Origin: Smittium culicis
Lineage: Eukaryota; Kickxellomycota; Harpellomycetes; Harpellales; Legeriomycetaceae
Assembly: GCA_001970855.1 (NCBI GenBank)
Contig: LSSN01002038.1
Location: 1-11,991 of the forward strand
DNA: 11,991 nt
Reading direction: 5' to 3'
Shown here one piece after another: positions 1-7,704 of this stretch; position 1 is the first letter of the stretch, and each line of letters begins with the position of its first letter. Made by a program: the position numbers and the translations under genes. The notes beneath the pieces were generated by a model. The model made no database searches. It was not told the origin of the DNA and was given only the letters and a program-made list of their open reading frames with translations.

Positions 1-349
1 CATAAGTATTGGTTTATTAAACAATTGAAGCAAGTAGTAAATTCACTTATAAATCACTGACGAATCATTAAATTTATTTTATAAGGAGCTTTGAATGGGA
101 AAATGTAATACAATTCATAGGCAGTAGGCTGTTTTTTATATTCAGGGTCTGACTAAGTGGATTTAGTAACATTTATTCAAATTCCAATGGCCAATAAAAT
201 AATAGCCTAAGTAAATAAATTTCAAATTGGTTTTGAAAATACCATTATAAAATCTTATGTTTCATTTGTAAGCTTTAGCAGGAGATAAACCAATTTTCAT
301 TCACTAAACCTGAGCAACTGAGTTACTAAGAAATAATTTAATTCCACTT
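1..349. other. Non-coding AT-rich stretch with one possible element fragment
   Basis: No coding frame or RNA gene is visible. The only recognisable item is a short match at 123-138 to the left end of the miniature element at 3867 (15 of 16 bases over GTAGRCTGTTTTTTAT). The segment just before 350 contains AATTTAATTCC, which also occurs in the interior of the elements at 3867 and 7510, so this stretch may be the remains of an older copy into which the 350-547 copy inserted. Confidence 0.35.
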
Positions 350-547
350 TTAACCCTTTCCCATCTAACGCTCTTTAAAAAAAATCAATTTTATGATTCG
401 TTTATGGTTTATTAGCAATTTTATTATTTGTTTTTTTAATACAATAAACTAATAATTGTTAAGGCTTCGGAATTTTAGTAAAGTAAGTATACACAATTGG
501 CTATATCTAGTAGATCAAAAATATTCTACCGCCCGTGAAAGAGTTAT
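350..547 (-). mobile_element. TTAA-bounded miniature element, family 1, copy B
   Basis: A 198-bp element in reverse orientation. It begins TTAACCCTTTCCC and ends GCCCGTGAAAGAGTTAT, so the right TTAA has decayed to TTAT. Its right part (CAATTGGCTATATCTAGTAG followed by ATCAAAAATATTCTACC) is the reverse complement of the left end of the copy at 7510. Its left part (CTCTTTAAAAAAAATC, then GATTCGTTTATGG) is the reverse complement of that copy's right end. No coding capacity. TTAA ends with a CCCTTT start are known for piggyBac-type elements, so this is read as a non-autonomous piggyBac-like MITE. Confidence 0.8.
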
Positions 548-591
548 AGAATTGGGTTACTTTACTAATACATCAGATAATAGCTTATCTG

Positions 592-640
592 TTAACCCTT
601 TCAGGGGCGGTGGGTCATTTTTGTCCATTTTAAGATTTTG
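592..640 (+). mobile_element. Orphan left end of a piggyBac-like miniature element
   Basis: TTAACCCTTTCAGGGGCGGT is an almost perfect L-type terminus, matching the reverse complement of the end at 921-941. It is followed by GGGTCATTTTTGTCCAT, comparable to the subterminal TTTTTGATCTACC of the copy at 7510. No matching right end (AAGAGTGTT...TTAA) lies about 200 bp downstream; the element at 743 begins there in the opposite orientation. It is probably a truncated copy, and its right boundary cannot be placed. Confidence 0.55.
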
Positions 641-742
641 CAATAGCGCGAGGCAGTTCAAAGAAAGCCTACTAATTTTTTTTATTATTACTAATTTAGA
701 AACATTATACGCTTAAATTTTATTTCTTTTTTTCCCCCCAGC

Positions 743-941
743 TTTACCCTTTCCGGGGCAAATACTCTTAAACTTAATAAAAAATCATAATTGGATAAGT
801 CATATTATATTTATTTGTTATTGGATGTTTATAATTTACCACCCAATAATTTATTATTATCTTATATTGATCTATACTATTTCCGTTTGGTTGGATAATT
901 TTGGTATTTCAAAAAACGCCAACCGCCCCTGAAAGGGTTAA
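743..941 (-). mobile_element. TTAA-bounded miniature element, family 2, copy 1
   Basis: A 199-bp element starting TTTACCCTTTCCGGGGC (the TTAA has become TTTA) and ending CCGCCCCTGAAAGGGTTAA. It aligns along its length with the nested copy at 3928-4118: shared blocks include AATAAAAAATCATAATT, ATAATTTATTATTATCTT and the CAAAAAACGCCAACCGCCC-like right end. The terminal 10-12 bases and the short motif ACTCTTAAA are shared with family 1, so the two families are related subfamilies. Non-coding. Confidence 0.75.
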
Positions 942-957
942 AAAGCAAATCAAATAA

Positions 958-1022
958 TTATTGGATTATTCAATAAAAAAATATTAAAAAACTTTACTAG
1001 TTATTGGAGAATTTCAATAACT
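958..1022. repeat. Two related hairpins in tandem
   Basis: TTATTG/CAATAA pair at 958-963 and 971-976, and the longer AGTTATTG/CAATAACT pair at 999-1006 and 1015-1022. Both have the form TTATTGGA...TTCAATAA, so one inverted-repeat unit has apparently been duplicated. They lie just to the right of the element ending at 941. The role is unknown; short stems of this kind are also common by chance in AT-rich DNA. Confidence 0.4.
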
Positions 1023-1374
1023 CATAAATCTAATATAGTGTCATATAATAATTCTCTATTGTGAATTATTAAAATATTTTAGTTGATTTAAATGTTTCTA
1101 TGAAATCAGCCAGTCGAAATGATAGATTAAGATTAATTAGGTTTTTATACGCTAGCGTAAGTTTTACTAATTGAAAAGAGTCATGATTGGTTAAGCTGAA
1201 ATTGTGTTAACATAGTTTTCTAGTATTTTATTTTATATATTATTATTCATTAAACATTAAGGGCATCAGAGTATCTGATAAATCCCTCTTAATAAATTTT
1301 AAATAAAAATAATGATAAAAGTTTAATTGCAGAAAATATTTGAGTAATACTAATTCCGACAGTCAAGCGGTTAA
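1023..1374. other. Non-coding stretch
   Basis: No gene is recognisable. A perfect 12-base palindrome, TACGCTAGCGTA, lies at 1148-1159. Composition rises somewhat towards 1380, leading into the coding-like patch that follows. Confidence 0.5.
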
Positions 1375-1532
1375 ATATCAATTGATCCATCTGTTAGGAA
1401 TTTGTCGTGGAAGACATCAAATCGCGACAACAGTAAAGGAAAAAAATTATGGCTAAAAATTCTCCCAGGAAAAAATGCAAAGGCTATAAAATGCAAATCA
1501 TAATGCAAAATATAAGAGCTAGATATGAATAG
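1375..1532 (+). pseudogene. Coding-like patch, possible gene fragment
   Basis: A local rise in G+C (24 of 60 bases in 1381-1440) coincides with a 42-codon open frame, 1375-1500, that lacks an ATG and ends in TAA at 1501-1503. Its residues are mixed and charged (for example SIDPSVRNLSWKTSNRD) rather than the Lys/Asn/Ile/Phe monotony of the surrounding AT-rich frames. A second frame opens at ATG 1449 and ends at TAG 1530-1532 (27 residues, very basic, beginning MAKNSPRKKCKGYK). The ATG is preceded by AAAGGAAAAAAATT. The two frames overlap, so they could be one reading frame broken by an indel, an exon, or chance. A weak hairpin TTGTCG/CGACAA (1402-1407, 1425-1430) lies inside. I do not recognise the protein family. 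Confidence 0.25.
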
Positions 1533-1915
1533 AAAATATATGATTATCAAAACATTATTAGCTGTAAAATCTTATAAGAAAATATGATATATTTTAATAT
1601 ACATTTATGTTAAATGTATATATCCCTATATGAAAAAAAAAACTATGTTTAGCTATACATAATTATAATGATCTATATATCATTAAAATTTTATAAAGTA
1701 AAAGAATTCTATAATAAAATTAAATAATAAATAGATATATATTTGAAAAATAAATTATGACGATAATTTGAGTAATATGATATAATAAAATATATATTTG
1801 GCTAAATTTATTTAAATAATGATCCAAGTTGGGACTAATCTGAACTACCAAATGAAATACTATAGCTAGCTCTGAAAGTTTTATTGCTAAATTATATAAA
1901 TCTGTATTTCAATTT
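1533..1915. other. AT-rich stretch with no recognisable feature
   Basis: Very A/T-rich (line 1561-1620 has 9 G or C in 60). Nothing supportable was seen on either strand. Confidence 0.6.
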
Positions 1916-1995
1916 GATATTATTAGTAGAGCAGCAGCTTTTTTTGCGTTAACGATCCAATTTGACACTTTTATGAGCCAAAAATTTGAATAATT
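1916..1995 (+). repeat. 80-bp direct repeat, copy 1
   Basis: Aligns without gaps to 2376-2455, with 65 of 80 positions identical. The best-conserved cores are GAGCAGCARCTTTTTTTGCG and the TGAGCCAAMAATTTGAAT near the end. The start-to-start distance is 460 bp. Confidence 0.8.
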
Positions 1996-2073
1996 ATTGC
2001 TTACTCTAATAATTTATACTAATATTGTAAGAAATCTTTCTTACATAGAACAAATAGAACAACAACATGATTT

Positions 2074-2087
2074 ACAATGATCATTGT
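2074..2087. repeat. Perfect 14-base palindrome
   Basis: ACAATGATCATTGT reads the same on both strands. It is the first of three inverted repeats lying between the two 80-bp direct repeats. Confidence 0.6.
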
Positions 2088-2114
2088 TAATATCAAAAAT
2101 CCATTGTAAATCTC

Positions 2115-2146
2115 GTTGGCCAACTTCACATAGGAAGTTGGTCAAC
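2115..2146. repeat. 13-bp stem hairpin
   Basis: GTTGGCCAACTTC (2115-2127) pairs with GAAGTTGGTCAAC (2134-2146) around a six-base loop ACATAG. All pairs are Watson-Crick except one position that would be G-U in RNA of the plus strand. The left arm also contains the palindrome GTTGGCCAAC. This is far more G+C-rich than its surroundings (line 2101-2160 has 23 G or C in 60). Confidence 0.65.
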
Positions 2147-2167
2147 AACTCAAACAAAATAAAGTAT

Positions 2168-2210
2168 TTAAACAACTGCTTTTCCTTTATCGGAAAAGCA
2201 AGTGGTTTAA
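2168..2210. repeat. Long imperfect hairpin
   Basis: TGCTTTTCC (2177-2185) pairs perfectly with GGAAAAGCA (2192-2200) around TTTATC. Beyond a bulged A, the stem resumes with TTAAAC on the left and GTTTAA on the right, interrupted by one mismatch. The total is roughly 17 pairs. It lies 22 bases after the hairpin at 2115-2146. Confidence 0.6.
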
Positions 2211-2375
2211 TCTGTTTCAATAATATTCTATTTTTCACTCTTATAAAAATACATTGTAAGTTAATAGTATTAGTATTAGTAAACCTAAATCTTCTTTTCT
2301 TTTTCTCCCTTAAATAAAATACATTTTATTAAAGTATTCCCTTACAAATATATTTTATATCATTGTATTAAATCT

Positions 2376-2455
2376 GATATTTTTAGTGGAGCAGCAACTT
2401 TTTTTGCGTTAAAGCTCCCTGTTTCCACTATATTGAGCCAACAATTTGAATTATT
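2376..2455 (+). repeat. 80-bp direct repeat, copy 2
   Basis: Partner of 1916-1995 (65/80 identical, no gaps). In this copy GGAGC and GCTCC, and GTGGA and TCCAC, can also pair internally. Its end lies only 4 bases before the 192-bp inverted-repeat element, so that element sits at, or inserted beside, the repeat boundary. Confidence 0.8.
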
Positions 2456-2459
2456 TATC

Positions 2460-2651
2460 AGAGAAGAGAAATATTAAGTGCTATCATCTTTATTGGATAA
2501 ATAAAACCGAAATTACAGATCTAAAAAATTTTTTTTTTTGAATAAGTACTGTTAGGTACATAATATTTATCCCTATCATTTTTTTCGCATAGGTAATATA
2601 TATCTATAATTAGGGATCAAGGCTGGGTGGTACTTAATATTTCTCTTCTCT
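2460..2651. mobile_element. 192-bp element with 20-bp terminal inverted repeats
   Basis: AGAGAAGAGAAATATTAAGT at 2460-2479 is the exact reverse complement of 2632-2651. Complementarity continues inward for six more positions if G-T pairs are allowed (2480-2485 against 2626-2631). An inner pair TCCCTA/TAGGGA is also present. The interior has no coding frame. Size and structure fit a MITE or foldback element. No clear target-site duplication is visible (flanks TTTATC and TTTTAA), and the ends do not match the TTAA families in this window. Confidence 0.65.
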
Positions 2652-3852
2652 TTTAATAATAATGATTAATCTTCACTCTACGAACTCGATTAATTATACA
2701 TATTATTTTAATTATTTATTTTGAATATACATGTGAGATTCTTTGAAGGTTTAGACTTTTTTCTAATAAAATATCCCTTCGATTTAAATTTCCCTATTGC
2801 TAAAAATTATTTAGAAAATACTTTAACTCGATTAAATAGCTTTTCCATTACAACAGGCTAATATTTATTAAAAAAATATATTCAAAGGGAAAAATTACCA
2901 CTCTTCATAATAGTCTCTCTTTTATATAAATATTATTATAAATTTAATTAATATATAATACTAGTGTAACTCTGATAATAAAATTTTTTTAATTTTTTTT
3001 TTTTAGGTATTAGATTTTTTATTTAATCTCTTTGATATATTTATTTATTTTATTTTCTATATATATTATTCTTGTTTATATTATTCATTTTTAGCTTTAT
3101 AGTCATAAAATCGATTTAAATAATGTAAATTTATTTGATAAAAGTGGATTAACCCATTTTCATATTTCGAAATGAATAATTTATTTTTGAATTTTAATGA
3201 TTTGGAATAAGATAAAGGTGGTTTATATACTGATAATACATATATTCGTAATTTAATATTTAAGCAATATACTTATTAGCCATGTTAACATATCTTCAAC
3301 AATCAATATAAATCCTTGTGTAAACCAAAAATTCAACAATTTATTTATAGAAATTTTTTTGATTAATCAATATCTTAGTGAATTCTGGAGAGATAAAGTC
3401 ATCGATGATTTTTTTTTGTTTAAGTTGCTACAAAACACACAATTCTTTTATTAATATAACAATGTGTCTAAAATAAGTGTATATACATGTGTAAAACGTG
3501 TGGATAAGTATGCCAAAAACTTTCAATAAAGCTCTTTAAACTTTAAGGATTTTGATTAGACAAAAGGTGTCGGAATAAGAAAAAATTTTTTTCATGAAAT
3601 TGTATTTTTTTTTAATATTTTTACTTATTTTTTTTAATTAAATTTAGTTTCTTTGCCTATCTAAAGCCTGGTCAAACTTCTGGTCAAACACATTTTACTG
3701 GATTTAAATGTTTGTTAATATTGTTGAAATTTGATATTTATCTCTAAAAGCTATTGGCTATATATGGAAATGTGCATTTTTTAAAATATTTACCTATTGG
3801 TAAATTTATAAAACAACGAAAACATTTTAAAGCTCTTTTTTAGAGAAAATTT
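2652..3852. other. 1.2-kb AT-rich stretch without genes
   Basis: Dominated by A/T runs and poly-T tracts. No coding frame, RNA gene or strong repeat was found. Minor items: CTGGTCAAAC occurs twice in close succession at about 3667-3688, in a short patch with more G+C than its surroundings (19 of 60 bases in 3661-3720). Confidence 0.6.
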
Positions 3853-3870
3853 GGCCCCTGAAAGGGTTAA
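3853..3870 (-). mobile_element. Orphan terminus abutting the 3867 element
   Basis: GGCCCCTGAAAGGGTTAA is an L-type terminus in reverse orientation. It shares its TTAA (3867-3870) with the left end of the next element, giving the perfect 18-base palindrome GAAAGGGTTAACCCTTTC at 3860-3877. The body of this element should lie to the left, but no second terminus is visible within 250 bp, so only the end survives or the rest has diverged. Confidence 0.55.
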
Positions 3871-4251
3871 CCCTTTCCCGGGGGGTAGACTGTTTTTTAT
3901 CCGTCATATTTAGCCAACTGAATACGATTAACCCTTTCGGGGGCCATCACTATTAAACTGATTAAAAAATCATAATTATATAAGCCAAATATATATATAT
4001 TATTGGATAATATAATTTATCAACAAATAATTTATTATCTTGATTGATTTATCATGTTGTCGTTTAATTGAATAATTTTTGTAGCTCAAAAAAAGTCAAC
4101 TGCCCTTGAAAGGCTTAAAGTAATTTAATTCCGAGATCCAATAAATAATTGATATTTTATAGAATATCAAAAACTAAAACTTATAATTATAAATTATAAA
4201 CGAATAAATTAATTCATTTTTTTCAAAGAGTGTTGGTCAGAAAATGGTTAA
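3867..4251 (+). mobile_element. TTAA-bounded miniature element, family 1, copy D (interrupted)
   Basis: Left end TTAACCCTTTCCCGGGG, then GTAGACTGTTTTTTATCC and ATTTAGCCAACTGAATAC, as in the copy at 7510. Right end ATAAACGAATAAATTAATTC, then AAAGAGTGTTGGTCAG and AATGGTTAA. The copy spans 385 bp because another element (3928-4118) sits inside it; without the 187-bp insertion it is 198 bp, matching the other copies (195-198 bp). Non-coding. Its intact outer TTAA at 4248-4251 marks the right boundary. Confidence 0.85.
3928..4118 (-). mobile_element. Nested TTAA-bounded miniature element, family 2, copy 2
   Basis: Starts TTAACCCTTTCGGGGGCC and ends CTGCCCTTGAAAGGCTTAA, with TTAA at both edges (3928-3931 and 4115-4118). 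Removing 187 bp restores the reading ...GAATACGATTAAAGTAATTT..., which matches TATTCAATTAAATTACTTT in the uninterrupted copy at 7510. The insertion therefore used an internal TTAA of copy D and duplicated it, exactly as expected for piggyBac-type transposition. It is clearly related to the element at 743-941. Confidence 0.85.
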
Positions 4252-4398
4252 ACCGTCATTAAATCAAATTATATGAGCTTCTTTTTTTATTAATGCGTAT
4301 GTAAGAGTTAAAGCATCGAAGATTTGAATTAAAAGAGCAATCAGTTTCAGTTTATTTTTTATTCGGGCTATGTAGATTTAATTAATGATTCTTTTTTC

Positions 4399-4595
4399 TT
4401 AACCCTTTCCTGTATAGCGCTCTTAAATAGTCCTAATTCATTGATTCGTATAAGATCTATAGGTTAATTTATTATTTGCTGTTAATGTTCAATAAATCAA
4501 TATTCCATAACTTCATGGGATGAAAGTATATTAATTGAGCACTGTTGACTAAATTCGATAGATCAAAAATAGTCGACCGCCCATGAAAAGATTAA
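4399..4595 (-). mobile_element. TTAA-bounded miniature element, family 1, copy C
   Basis: A 197-bp copy in reverse orientation with TTAA at both edges (4399-4402, 4592-4595). Left edge: TTAACCCTTTCCTGTATAGC followed by GCTCTTAAAT and ATTGATTCGTA. Right edge: GATAGATCAAAAATAGTCGA followed by CCGCCCATGAAAAGATTAA. The same landmarks occur in the same order as in the copy at 350. Non-coding. Confidence 0.8.
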
Positions 4596-4615
4596 AAGTA
4601 TATAGATACTATTAT

Positions 4616-4653
4616 GTTGACCAAAATATACCTACCGCCAGTGAAAGATTCAA
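4616..4653 (-). mobile_element. Orphan L-type end of a family 1 element
   Basis: GTTGACCAAAATATACCTAC then CGCCAGTGAAAGATTCAA matches the L-type end in reverse orientation, with a decayed terminal TTAA. It lies 20 bp beyond copy C. The rest of the element is missing; copy C may have landed in or beside it. Confidence 0.5.
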
Positions 4654-4835
4654 AAAAAAAATCTTATAAAAGGCAGAAAATCTTTTTTAATTTGAAAAAT
4701 ATTCGATTATTACTTCACCATTCTCTGTATCAAACGTATTAAGACGTAAAAAAGTCAATCCGTAATTCAGAATCTTGATATTTAATATTTTAATAAAAAA
4801 ATCTGGCTATAGTAATTTTTTAAAAGTTTAGTTTA

Positions 4836-4875
4836 CTAACCCTTTCCTGTCAAAAAATATACTCCTCTCTTTCGG
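4836..4875 (-). mobile_element. Orphan R-type end of a family 1 element
   Basis: CTAACCCTTTCCTGTC, then ATACTCCTCTCTTTCGG, resembles the opening of copy C (TTAACCCTTTCCTGTATAGC, GCTCTT). No L-type end is found about 200 bp downstream, so this is probably a truncated or strongly diverged copy. Confidence 0.4.
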
Positions 4876-5965
4876 TAAAAAATACATAATATTAATGGCT
4901 TTATTATATAAGCTTTATGTAAATTTTGTCCAATAATGTGAAAAATGTTAAAATATGAAAAAAAAAAAAAAAAAAAGTTTACCAGAACCTTGACAAGCCT
5001 TAACCAGGTATAAAACTTTCAAAAAATACAGTGATAAGAATAATCTTTATATTCAAAGCGCACATTCATTATTTTCTATAGTTCAAGCTGAATTTACTTT
5101 AGATTCTTCCTGTACTTTTAGTTCTTACGAAGAACTATAAATAAATAATATGGTACATGATCTTTATAAATAATACTAGTCCTTAGCTAGATTAGATATA
5201 AAGAATCATATATCCTTGATCTCAAACATTAATAATAAAAAATCTAATCAATATACAAAAAATTCCATTCACAAAAAATATTGTTAATATAATATCATGA
5301 ATATATTATCTATAATAAAAAAATTGTAATTTGACCAGATAAATACTATGAAAAGGTTATTTATTCAATTTCAGTGGATATATTAACATGCTTTTATTAA
5401 TACAATAAGTATTTTTGAATTATGTTTAACTCTAGGTAGTAATAAATATTATATTCAGCTATTAATAGTAAAAGATATACCGAGATATCATTCACACTAA
5501 AACTAATCAAAATGTGTAAATATTAAAAATTCATCAATATGCATTAATGCGAGAAATTGTTTATAATTTATTATTTTTGAGCGCTGTTTGAATAATAATA
5601 AAGCTTAAAAAATCATCCATTTTTATAAATATTTTATTCTATATTGACTCATAATCACCTAAAATTATTGAAAAAATCACACGAATAATAATGTATTTAA
5701 AAGTATTATATAATATAGTTTGATTAATGTTTAAAAAAAATAAAAGTTTTTTTGGGAATTAATATTTTAATATTAATTTTTTATATAATTATTAAGAAAT
5801 AAAAATAATACATATTTATGAATATCTATGAATTAAAGAAAAGGTAAAAATAGAAGATTGTAATATTTAATAATATATTAAGCTGATAGATTATTATTTA
5901 TAAAAATTATAAACTATAACATGGAACACGAAAAAATCAAAACTTCAAAAAATTAAAGTCTAACC
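4876..5965. other. AT-rich stretch with a poly-A run
   Basis: No gene is visible. A run of 19 A lies at 4958-4976; it could be the tail of a retroposed sequence, but no body or flanking duplication could be identified. A tight 8-bp hairpin TAGTTCTT/AAGAACTA with a three-base loop lies at 5119-5137. The rest is low-complexity A/T sequence (for example 8 G or C in 5701-5760). Confidence 0.55.
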
Positions 5966-6350
5966 AAGTATAACAAAATTAAAAAAACGTTCTAACAGTT
6001 TTTTAACTGACGGTAACAGCGGAAAAAGTCTACCTTTGAACGGTAAAGGTCAAAAAAATTGGCACAGTGTAAAGAGATGTAAATATTGAATAGTTATTTT
6101 TTTATTGGCGTATGATACTAAGTATAGTTTTTTAGTTTTAAATTTGGCCAATGGAAATGACGGAAACTAGTCTACCTTTGAACGGGAAAGGTCCAAAAAA
6201 TGGGAATAGTGTATAATATTGTAGACTCTAAGTGTATTTTTAGCAGTGTTTGTTACTAAGTATAGTTTTGTTAGCTAGATATTTGGCCAATGGAAATGGC
6301 GAAAAACAGTTTACATTTGCGCAGGAAAGGACCTAAAAATGGGATAAGTG
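5966..6350 (+). repeat. Three-unit tandem repeat, ~138-154 bp period
   Basis: Units begin at AAGTATA at 5966, 6120 and 6258; the last is partial. Shared landmarks in order are AAGTATAGTTTT, TTTGGCCAATGGAAATGRCG (units 2 and 3), GTCTACCTTTGAACGG (6028, 6170, and a degenerate form at 6309), GAAAGGTCCAAAAAATGGG and AGTGTA. Spacing of the third landmark is 142 and 139 bp. In units 1 and 2 ACCTTT and AAAGGT can pair around GAACGG. Unit 1 is the most diverged upstream. No coding frame runs through the array. Confidence 0.75.
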
Positions 6351-7509
6351 TAATTTTATAATATAGTAAATGGTTTTTATACGTTTATATTAGTGTTAAT
6401 TTTATTTATATAATAGTTTTGGTAAATCTATCAATTTTTATAAGTGTATATTTACTTTGTAAAAACTTTTTTCGGCCCAGTTTTACCCAGAACAATTTCT
6501 TGTCAGACTTATTTTCCTTTACAACCATTTGTGGGATTCTGGAATTTAAAACCCAATCATCATAACGTCTATTTTTATCCTTTAAATTAATCATATTGAT
6601 CGAGCGGTTTAAATTGCTATTTGTAACAGTTTTTTATGGTAAAAAAAAAAACAAAAATATCTGGCGAATAAAATAGATGAAGCAAAAGCAAATTAATTTT
6701 GGCAGACTATTTTTGGTCTTCTGAACAGGGACACTCATTTTTGAAAAAAGACATTTTTGATTAACTGCCAAGGAAAGGGCTAAGCGAGTTGAATATGTTT
6801 TTATTACCGACTTCAATAGCGGTATAATATTTATTACCTAATAAAAATAACTAATTTAGTATGTATTAAGTGTTATATCTCGAAAGTTATTTAAATCAAT
6901 AGTTTAATAATTTAATTAAAAAACCAAAAAAAATACTAATATAACAGATTATAAGTATAATTAAATATATATCTTAAATAAGCAAGTATTAATATTTTTT
7001 AAAATATCTAATCTGCAAGATATTAAATATATTATTTACAAAGATATGAACTTTTTTTAAATAACTATTTTATATAATAATTAATTAACAAATTAAATAC
7101 AATTAAGATCAAGAAAATACATAATGTGTCGACGTTTATAAACTGGTACGGGACTATATATGCTTCACTATTAAATGAGGAGATATTCTGTGCTATTTTT
7201 TTATTTAGTTTTAAATTTGGACTTTATTTATTAAGTTTTATCAAATACAAAATTTTCTATACTGATAAAAAAAAGCGTTTTTTTAAGGGGTATTTATACT
7301 TTTTTCGTGAGAATATAAATTTCTTGTTTTTAGCAAGAAATATTGTTTAATAAAGAGAACTAATGATAGTGATAAATATTAATGAAGTAATATAGTAAGA
7401 GCATAGTAAAGAATAATTTTTATATAAAGATGGTAAAGATCCAATCAAGTTGGTATTTTGATGTTGAAAAAAAAACTCTTTGTAAAATGAGAATCTTGAA
7501 TTTTCTTGT
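6351..7509. other. Stretch without a supportable gene
   Basis: Contains a minus-strand frame at 6406-6594 with an ATG (62 codons, rich in Lys, Arg and Asp, with RRYDDWVLNSRIPQMVV near its start). It coincides with a modest G+C rise (20 of 60 in 6481-6540), so a gene fragment is possible but no family is recognised. Minus-strand TTAGCCCTTTCC at 6772-6783 resembles a decayed element terminus, without a partner. The rest (6840-7125) is low-complexity A/T. Confidence 0.45.
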
Positions 7510-7704
7510 TTAACCCTTTCACGAGTGGTATACTATTTTTGATCTACCAAACATAGCCAATTGTATTCAATTAAATTACTTTAATTCGGAGCTTCAATAA
7601 AGTACTGGTATACTGTATAGTGCTAGCAAATAATGCTATACTTGAAATCATAAACGAATCAATAAATTCGTTTTTTTTAAGAGTGTTGGGGGGTAATGGG
7701 CTAA
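7510..7704 (+). mobile_element. TTAA-bounded miniature element, family 1, copy A (reference copy)
   Basis: A 195-bp forward copy. L-type end: TTAACCCTTTCACGAGTGGT, then ACTATTTTTGATCTACC and ATAGCCAATTG. Interior: ATTACTTTAATTCGGAGC. R-type end: AAGAGTGTTGGGGGGTAATG then GGCTAA, with the right TTAA decayed to CTAA (7701-7704). Just inside the R end is a perfect 8-bp hairpin AAACGAAT/ATTCGTTT at 7652-7659 and 7666-7673; the other copies keep only part of it, so it seems ancestral and decaying. The two ends share only about the outer 6-10 bases and are otherwise different, so the ends are asymmetric. Non-coding. Confidence 0.8.

Noticed and set aside
456..716. 86-codon plus-strand frame
   Set aside because: It starts at TTG, runs through the L end of the element copy at 350-547 and across the orphan end at 592, and has no recognisable domain; it is a chance frame in repeat DNA.
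2041..2317. Overlapping frames on both strands (65 and 77 codons)
   Set aside because: They cover the three hairpins, which keep both strands open; neither has a convincing start, domain or context. The Cys-rich end of the minus frame (CKSCCCSICS) comes from a TTGT/ACAA-rich tract.
4995..5976. TAACCARGTATAA at 5001 and 5961 as a dispersed repeat
   Set aside because: Only about 13 bases match and the flanks do not align; not enough to call a repeat.
6634..6816. 60-codon minus-strand frame
   Set aside because: It starts at TTG, ends in a Phe-rich low-complexity tail made by a poly-A tract, and matches no family.
7126..7350. 74-codon plus-strand frame starting GTG
   Set aside because: Phe/Leu/Lys-rich composition as expected from A/T-rich noise; no ATG, motif or compositional rise.
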